Shown here piece after piece: positions 37,405-41,417 of a stretch of DNA of 41,417 bases. Source of the DNA: Methylorubrum populi (lineage in GTDB: Bacteria > Pseudomonadota > Alphaproteobacteria > Rhizobiales > Beijerinckiaceae); assembly GCF_002355515.1 (NCBI RefSeq), contig NZ_AP014813.1, forward strand, positions 1 through 41,417, written 5' to 3'. The notes beneath the pieces are model-generated. The model did no database searches and was not told the DNA's origin. It saw nothing but the letters and a program-made list of their open reading frames with translations. The translations under genes were made by a program, and so were the position numbers. Position 1 is the stretch's first letter. Each line of letters begins with the position of its first letter.

Positions 37405-38148
37405 ATGAAAACGCTAGTGGTAATGAACGAGAAAGGCGGTGTCGGGAAGACCAACATCGTCGCCCATGCAGGGTGGTATTTCTCAGAGCGCCTACGCACT
37501 CTGGTGATCGACCTCGATCAACAGGCCAACCTCACCAAGACCCTCGGCGCGTATGTCGGGCGCGTGGAAAGCGTCGCTCTGTTCGATGAGCCGACCAAGG
37601 TTCCGAGCGTCGGTTCGCTGACCGTGACACGATCGACCCGCGAGCTGCTGGGCGTCGAGGGCGCGGATCGGGAGTGCATCGAGACGTTCCGCGATAGCCT
37701 CGCGCTGAACGCCGATGACTACGACGTGTGTGTGATCGACACGCCACCGGCGCTGACCAACCGCACTTTCGGGGCGTTGCTGGCGGCCGACGCGGTTATC
37801 GCGCCGATCGGCATGAACGACTATTCCATTCAGGGCGTGACCGAGCTGTTGCGCGCCATGAAAGGCGTCGCGCAGCATTATAAGCGCCCCCCCCATCTCT
37901 TTCTTGGCCTGCTACCATCGATCTACGATCGCAAGAGCCGCCGCGAGCGTGAGCTTTTCGAGAGCTTGGCGGGGGAAGTCGGCAAACTTCTCTTTCCGGG
38001 TGTCGTCGCGAAACGTGACCTTTATTCGCGATCGGCGGGGGAAAGTGACGCCGTGTGGAACATGAAAGGAGCTGCCGCGCGTGACGCGGGCGAGGAAATC
38101 CGCGGTGTCCTCGCGACGATCGCGCAGAAGATGGAGTTGGGCGAATGA
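37405..38148 (+). CDS. parA: ParA/IncC-type partition ATPase
   Basis: 247 residues from ATG 37405, chosen for the AGGGACG ribosome site; ATG 37390 is also in frame. Deviant Walker A KGGVGKT (about 11-17), Walker A' LVIDLDQQANLTK, Walker B VCVIDTPPAL. There is no N-terminal HTH, so regulation is left to KorB, as for IncC of IncP plasmids. Overlaps korB by four bases. It moves plasmid copies along the nucleoid. Confidence 0.9.
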   Translation: MKTLVVMNEKGGVGKTNIVAHAGWYFSERLRTLVIDLDQQANLTKTLGAYVGRVESVALFDEPTKVPSVGSLTVTRSTRELLGVEGADRECIETFRDSLALNADDYDVCVIDTPPALTNRTFGALLAADAVIAPIGMNDYSIQGVTELLRAMKGVAQHYKRPPHLFLGLLPSIYDRKSRRERELFESLAGEVGKLLFPGVVAKRDLYSRSAGESDAVWNMKGAAARDAGEEIRGVLATIAQKMELGE

Positions 38149-39233
38149 GCAAGCAGACGACCAAGAGCACCGCCAAGCCGCGCGCGTCCTTTGCCGCCGC
38201 CTCGTTTGGCAATCTGCGCGCCGCGTCCGGCGAGGGACAGGGCGAGGCTCTGCGCATCCTTCTTGCGGACATTGACGAAGACCCCGACCAGCCCCGCAAG
38301 AGCTTCGACCAGGCCGAGCTTGAGAGCATGGCCGAGTCCATCAAGCTCAAGGGGGTGGTGCAGCCGATCGTCGTCCGCCCGCCCGTGGACGGACGCTATA
38401 TGCTGGCGATGGGAGCACGCCGCTTCCGCGCCTCGAAGCTGGCGGCCGTGGCCGACATTCCGGCGATCGTGCGGGCCGCCAGCGAGGACGACTATGCCGC
38501 CCAGGTGATCGAGAACCAGCAGCGGGCGAACCTCACCAACAGCGAGCTTGCCGCAGCCGTCGAGCAGCTTTCGGCCGACAAGCACAACAACAAGCAGATC
38601 GGCGTCATCTGCAATTTGAAGGATTATCAGGTCGCGGCGTTCAAGCAGGTCGGCAAGTTTCCCGCCGAGTTGCGCGATCGTCTCGACAACGCCGATATTC
38701 GCGCGCTCTACGACCTGTTCCGCCAGTGGGGAAAGACGCCGGCCGAGATCATCGACGCCCTGCCCGACGCCGAAACCTTTATCACCATAACCGAAGCACG
38801 GCGCATCATCGGCAGCATCACGGGCAAGCCGACCGGCAGCATCGTTCTGGATCGGCCAGCGCCGGCTTCCGAGCCGCCCCTTGCTCCCGTTGCTTCGCCT
38901 GTCGCCCCTCCCGCCCGCGAGAGTGAGCCAGAGCGGGAGGAAGCCCCTGCCCCCGTTCGTCAGCCTTCGGAGCCCTTGCACAGTGCAAGTCCTGTTCCTG
39001 CCGCTCCGCAACGGTCGATCGAGGCGGAATGGGATGCCCGTCGCGAGGCGTCGCAGACCTCTGCCCCGGCCGGGAAAGGCACGCCTGTCTTCATCGTGAA
39101 GGTCGGTGACGGCGAGACAGGGCGGCTTGTGGTGGATCGGCGCGGCGAGCGCGAGGGTTCTGCGCTGGTCGCCTACGCAACCGGCATCGAGGAAGTGGAC
39201 GCCGCCGAGCTGCGGATCGTCCGCATCGAGTAG
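38145..39233 (+). CDS. korB: KorB/ParB-type centromere-binding protein and global repressor
   Basis: 362 residues. The ParB N-terminal domain has ILLADIDEDPDQPRKSFDQAELESMAESIK and MLAMGARRFRASKLA (CTP-binding box, about 85-99), followed by the HTH region NNKQIGVICNLKDYQVAAFKQV (about 147-168). A Pro/Ala-rich linker leads to a C-terminal segment (about 308-362) resembling the SH3-like KorB C-terminal domain. This end is what favours KorB over a simple ParB. It probably binds the dispersed palindromes, one of which lies in its own linker codons (38975-38989). Confidence 0.88.
   Translation: MSKQTTKSTAKPRASFAAASFGNLRAASGEGQGEALRILLADIDEDPDQPRKSFDQAELESMAESIKLKGVVQPIVVRPPVDGRYMLAMGARRFRASKLAAVADIPAIVRAASEDDYAAQVIENQQRANLTNSELAAAVEQLSADKHNNKQIGVICNLKDYQVAAFKQVGKFPAELRDRLDNADIRALYDLFRQWGKTPAEIIDALPDAETFITITEARRIIGSITGKPTGSIVLDRPAPASEPPLAPVASPVAPPARESEPEREEAPAPVRQPSEPLHSASPVPAAPQRSIEAEWDARREASQTSAPAGKGTPVFIVKVGDGETGRLVVDRRGEREGSALVAYATGIEEVDAAELRIVRIE
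38975..38989. promoter_or_regulatory. Palindromic operator site 8, inside korB
   Basis: CTTGCAC-A-GTGCAAG with perfect arms, in the codons of the disordered linker. Confidence 0.65.
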
Positions 39234-39250
39234 AGGGAAGGCGGGCCGCT

Positions 39251-39619
39251 ATGACCTACAGAGGATCTAGCTCGCCCGTCCGCCGCCTCGCTACCTTGGC
39301 GAGGCGGCTTCTCCTTGGTGCGCTGTGGATTGGCTGGGGCGTGGTCCGCTTCCTGTTTTGGGGATTCATCATCCTCACGATCCCGTTCGCCCGCCTGTTC
39401 ATCCTCTTTCCCTTGTCGATGGGGATCATTGGAGGCGCCGGCGTCGCGATCTTCTTTGCCTGGAATGGCGCATGGGCCGATGCCGGATCGGCCGCCTTGG
39501 TGTCGTTCGTCTCCGCGGTCCTGTTCGGCGGTTACAGTTACTGCGCCGAGAAGATGGACCCGACCGTTGGCATGATGCCCCCGCCTGTGCGTTGGCGCAC
39601 CGATTGGCGGTACGACTGA
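39251..39619 (+). CDS. Small membrane protein of unknown function
   Basis: 122 residues from ATG 39251 with GGGAAGG upstream. A basic N-terminus is followed by two or three membrane segments (LLLGALWIGWGVVRFLFWGFIIL, LFILFPLSMGIIGGAGVAIFF, SAALVSFVSAVLFGGYSY) and a soluble tail ending in RWRTDWRYD. Family not recognised. Its TGA overlaps the ATG of the next gene, so the two are probably coupled. Confidence 0.7.
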   Translation: MTYRGSSSPVRRLATLARRLLLGALWIGWGVVRFLFWGFIILTIPFARLFILFPLSMGIIGGAGVAIFFAWNGAWADAGSAALVSFVSAVLFGGYSYCAEKMDPTVGMMPPPVRWRTDWRYD

Positions 39620-40509
39620 TGCACGACGACGAGCTGGACGAGCTGCGCGCGCGCGTCGATTGCCGAGCCGTTCTCGAGAATGCCGGTTGGGAACTGGACG
39701 CGGCCGAAAGCACCGCTCACGCTGCGAAATATCGTGGTGGTCCCGCGCAGATCGTCATCGTCACCCACAGCGGCAAAGGCTGGTTCGATCCGCTCAACGA
39801 CGCACGCGGCGACGTGCTGGCGCTCGCGCAGCACCTATGGGGTGGCACGTTGGGCCATGCCCGCAAGGCGCTCCGGCCGCTCGCCGGCATTTCCCCGGAA
39901 ATGCGGCCGAGCCATCGGGAAAAGGCTCCGCCTGCTCCGCTGGACGCCGCCAAGGCCTGGAGGCGGGCGCACCGGGTCGCGCCGGGGTCGCAGGGTTGGG
40001 CCTACATGATGGGTAGGCGCGGCCTGCCTGTCGCGACGATCGAGCGGGCCTTGGGGGCGGACCTGCTGCGCGAAGGTATCTACGGCACGGTTTGGGCGCT
40101 TCACCGGGACAGTGCCGGCAAACCCTGTGGTTGGGAAATGCGCGGGCCGCAATACAAGGGCTTTGCGAAGGGCGGTGACAAGGCGCTGTTCTGGATCGGG
40201 GAGTTGTCGAGCGCGCAGCGGATCGCGGTGACGGAAAGCTGGATCGACGCCTTGAGCCTCGCCACCTTGGAGACATGGCCGAATAGCACCGCCTACGTCT
40301 CGACAGGGGGCGGGTTCGGTCCAAGGACGGCCGACGCGATGCGGCAGTTGCTGCCAAGGACAGCACGGCTCGTCGCGGCGACGGATCAGGGCAGGGGCGG
40401 GGAACTGCTGGCCGATCGGCTGCATGACCTGGCCGCGACCGCCTGCGCTGGCTTTGGCAGACTGCGCCCGATCGCCAAGGACTGGAACGCCCAACTCACG
40501 GGTCGCTGA
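39619..40509 (+). CDS. DUF3991/TOPRIM-domain plasmid protein (primase-like)
   Basis: 296 residues from ATG 39619 (TGATG overlap). The N-terminal half (about 1-130) fits the DUF3991-type region with GGPAQIVIVTHSGKGWFDPLNDARGDVLALAQHLWGG. The C-terminal half contains the TOPRIM Glu in IAVTESWIDALSLATL and the acidic residue in RLVAATDQGRGGELLADRL (DxG rather than DxD). Such proteins are common beside mob genes and may prime synthesis of the transferred strand. The DxG variation makes catalytic activity uncertain. Confidence 0.75.
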   Translation: MHDDELDELRARVDCRAVLENAGWELDAAESTAHAAKYRGGPAQIVIVTHSGKGWFDPLNDARGDVLALAQHLWGGTLGHARKALRPLAGISPEMRPSHREKAPPAPLDAAKAWRRAHRVAPGSQGWAYMMGRRGLPVATIERALGADLLREGIYGTVWALHRDSAGKPCGWEMRGPQYKGFAKGGDKALFWIGELSSAQRIAVTESWIDALSLATLETWPNSTAYVSTGGGFGPRTADAMRQLLPRTARLVAATDQGRGGELLADRLHDLAATACAGFGRLRPIAKDWNAQLTGR

Positions 40510-40521
40510 CGACGGATTGAC

Positions 40522-40536
40522 CTTGCACCGTGCAAG
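40522..40536. promoter_or_regulatory. Palindromic operator site 9, upstream of oriT and mobC
   Basis: CTTGCAC-C-GTGCAAG, extended by one more pair on each side. Lies 12 bases after the TOPRIM gene. Confidence 0.7.
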
Positions 40537-40577
40537 GTGTCCGCGCCTCCCGTTCCTTTCCTCTCGCCCGCCGAGGA

Positions 40578-40625
40578 CCAAGGCGAAGAACGAAGTTCTT
40601 TGGCTTGGGACTAGGGCAGGATATG
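40578..40625 (-). other. Candidate origin of transfer (oriT)
   Basis: A 14-base imperfect inverted repeat, CCAAGGCGAAGAAC (40578-40591) and GTTCTTTGGCTTGG (40595-40608), pairs at 12 of 14 positions. Eight bases away, the minus strand reads CATATCCTGCCC (40625-40614), matching the MOBP nick core YATCCTG^C of RP4; the nick would fall between 40617 and 40616. It lies directly before mobC, a normal place for oriT. In RP4 the inverted repeat is on the other side of the nick, so the call is moderate. Confidence 0.5.
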
Positions 40626-40648
40626 TTTGATGGGAGCAATGTATTACA

Positions 40649-41314
40649 GTGGCCGTCATGGGCGGACGGAACGGACAAGAGCTTCTATCGACGTGGGTGC
40701 CGGCGGACCTCGCCAAGGCATTCAAGACGCAGGCACGGGCCACTGACGGGGGCGCGTCGGCCGCGCTGCGCCGACTCGTGTCCGAGGCCGTAACGGGGCA
40801 TGCGCCGACTATACCGAAAGGCGTTGGAACCGGCGCGCAGATCGGAGTCCGGCTCAAAGCGGCGGAGCGTGCCGCACTGGCAGAAGCCGCCCAGGGGCAG
40901 GGGACCAGCCCGGCGAATTGGCTGCGATCACTTGCGATCGTCCATCTGGCGCGTCGGCCTCAATGGAACGCGGCCGAGATCGAGGAGCTGCGCACTCTTT
41001 TTCGGGAGCTTCGCGCGATCGGGAACAACGTCAACCAGATCGCACACGCCCTCAACGTCGCCGTTCAGACCGGGGTGTATCCGCCGAACCAAGGTGCGGC
41101 TGCGCGGGAAGCCGTTGAGCTGCTGCGCTTCGAGGCACGCCGCGTTGTAGCGGTGATGAGCGGTAATTTCGATTACTGGGGATTACCGGACGAAGACCGG
41201 CCTACGGCTGCGCTAGGCGCGGTGGAACGGGAGGATGCGCGAGCAAGCTTTGCCGAGGAGGCGAGGAGGCGCAGACCGCGACGGCGACCGGGGCGCTTCA
41301 AGGAAGGGGAATAG
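40649..41314 (+). CDS. mobC: MobC-like relaxosome accessory protein
   Basis: 221 residues from GTG 40649; ATG 40658 is an alternative and neither has a strong ribosome site. The centre (about 60-150), with IGVRLKAAERAALAEAAQGQG, TSPANWLRSLAIVHL and the diagnostic LRAIGNNVNQIAHALN, is the MobC relaxosome domain (PF05713). The N-terminal VPADLAKAFKTQARATDGGASAALRRLV resembles a ribbon-helix-helix. An Arg-rich tail follows. It should bind the adjacent oriT and help the relaxase encoded at 12463. Confidence 0.85.
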   Translation: MAVMGGRNGQELLSTWVPADLAKAFKTQARATDGGASAALRRLVSEAVTGHAPTIPKGVGTGAQIGVRLKAAERAALAEAAQGQGTSPANWLRSLAIVHLARRPQWNAAEIEELRTLFRELRAIGNNVNQIAHALNVAVQTGVYPPNQGAAAREAVELLRFEARRVVAVMSGNFDYWGLPDEDRPTAALGAVEREDARASFAEEARRRRPRRRPGRFKEGE

Positions 41315-41315
41315 G

Positions 41316-41330
41316 CTTGCACGGTGCAAG
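41316..41330. promoter_or_regulatory. Palindromic operator site 10, after mobC
   Basis: CTTGCAC-G-GTGCAAG, extended by three more matching bases on each side, giving the longest version of the palindrome. It sits two bases after the mobC stop and one base before the stop of the convergent small gene. Confidence 0.7.
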
Positions 41331-41331
41331 C

Positions 41332-41417
41332 CTATAGTGTCCCGTCACCCTCACTAGCGAAGCCTCCCGCTGTTCTGGAGGGCAGGCGAGGAGAGTTCAG
41401 CCCTTCGGCTTCCTCAA
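41332..41417 (-). CDS. Small acidic hypothetical protein, C-terminal part (continues from 1-112)
   Basis: Continuation of the minus-strand gene starting at 112. Joined across the ends it reads LRLA-IEEAEGLNSP and then a Ser/Gly-rich tail to TAG 41332-41334. The alignment with the paralogue at 12287 continues across the join, so the ends are contiguous in the real molecule. Confidence 0.75.
   Translation of the reverse strand, partial: EEAEGLNSPRLPSRTAGGFASEGDGTL

Noticed and set aside
1..41417. tRNA or rRNA genes
   Set aside because: None seen on either strand by eye; no conserved rRNA cores or T-loop sequences in cloverleaf context were noticed.

Overview
The window reads as one complete circular plasmid of about 41.4 kb from an alphaproteobacterium, most likely a sphingomonad. 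Circularity is visible directly: a small minus-strand gene that runs off the left edge (1-112) continues in frame from the right edge (41417 down to 41332), and the protein across the join aligns with a second small protein encoded at 12287-12466. The host guess rests on the RepC-type initiator, the VirB/VirD4 conjugation set and the GC-rich codon use; it is inference, because no database was searched.

Layout. (1) 0.1-10.3 kb is accessory cargo, visibly lower in GC than the backbone in places. It is a single minus-strand operon of eight genes: an AlkC/AlkD-like DNA-repair HEAT protein, a FeeM-type N-acyl amino acid synthase, a SAM methyltransferase, a VAO-type FAD oxidase, a flavin-dependent halogenase-like enzyme, an amidase, an azoreductase-like flavoprotein and a cation/proton antiporter. 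Most junctions are 4-base ATGA overlaps. A divergent Rrf2-type regulator follows, then an intact IS1380-family element (10327-11943, 4-bp target duplication). The cargo looks like an unusual specialised-metabolite pathway with built-in protection. (2) 12.0-12.5 kb holds a strongly folded putative RNA and a small gene. (3) 12.5-27.3 kb is the transfer region on the minus strand: VirB1-VirB11, VirD4, an EexN-like exclusion lipoprotein, an LPD7-like protein and a MOBP-like relaxase. (4) 27.3-30.4 kb is replication and maintenance: a predicted antisense RNA, RepC with a possible internal origin, and a HigBA-like toxin-antitoxin pair. (5) 30.4-37.3 kb carries a 385-bp duplicated folded leader, a DUF932 operon ending in a KorA-like repressor, a 793-bp transposon-like element with long iterated inverted ends, a phosphoribosyltransferase/SLOG-HTH gene pair and a serine recombinase. 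(6) 37.3-41.3 kb holds ParA/IncC, KorB/ParB, a membrane protein, a TOPRIM protein, a candidate oriT and MobC.

The backbone appears to be wired by one control circuit. Ten copies of a 15-bp palindrome (CTTGCAC-N-GTGCAAG, two of them with one mismatch) are scattered from 12.0 to 41.3 kb and none occurs in the cargo. Because a KorB homologue and a KorA homologue are both present, I infer a KorA/KorB regulon like that of IncP plasmids but with a different operator. Two operons (DUF932 and parA-korB) start with homologous promoters and leaders placed a fixed distance from such a palindrome.
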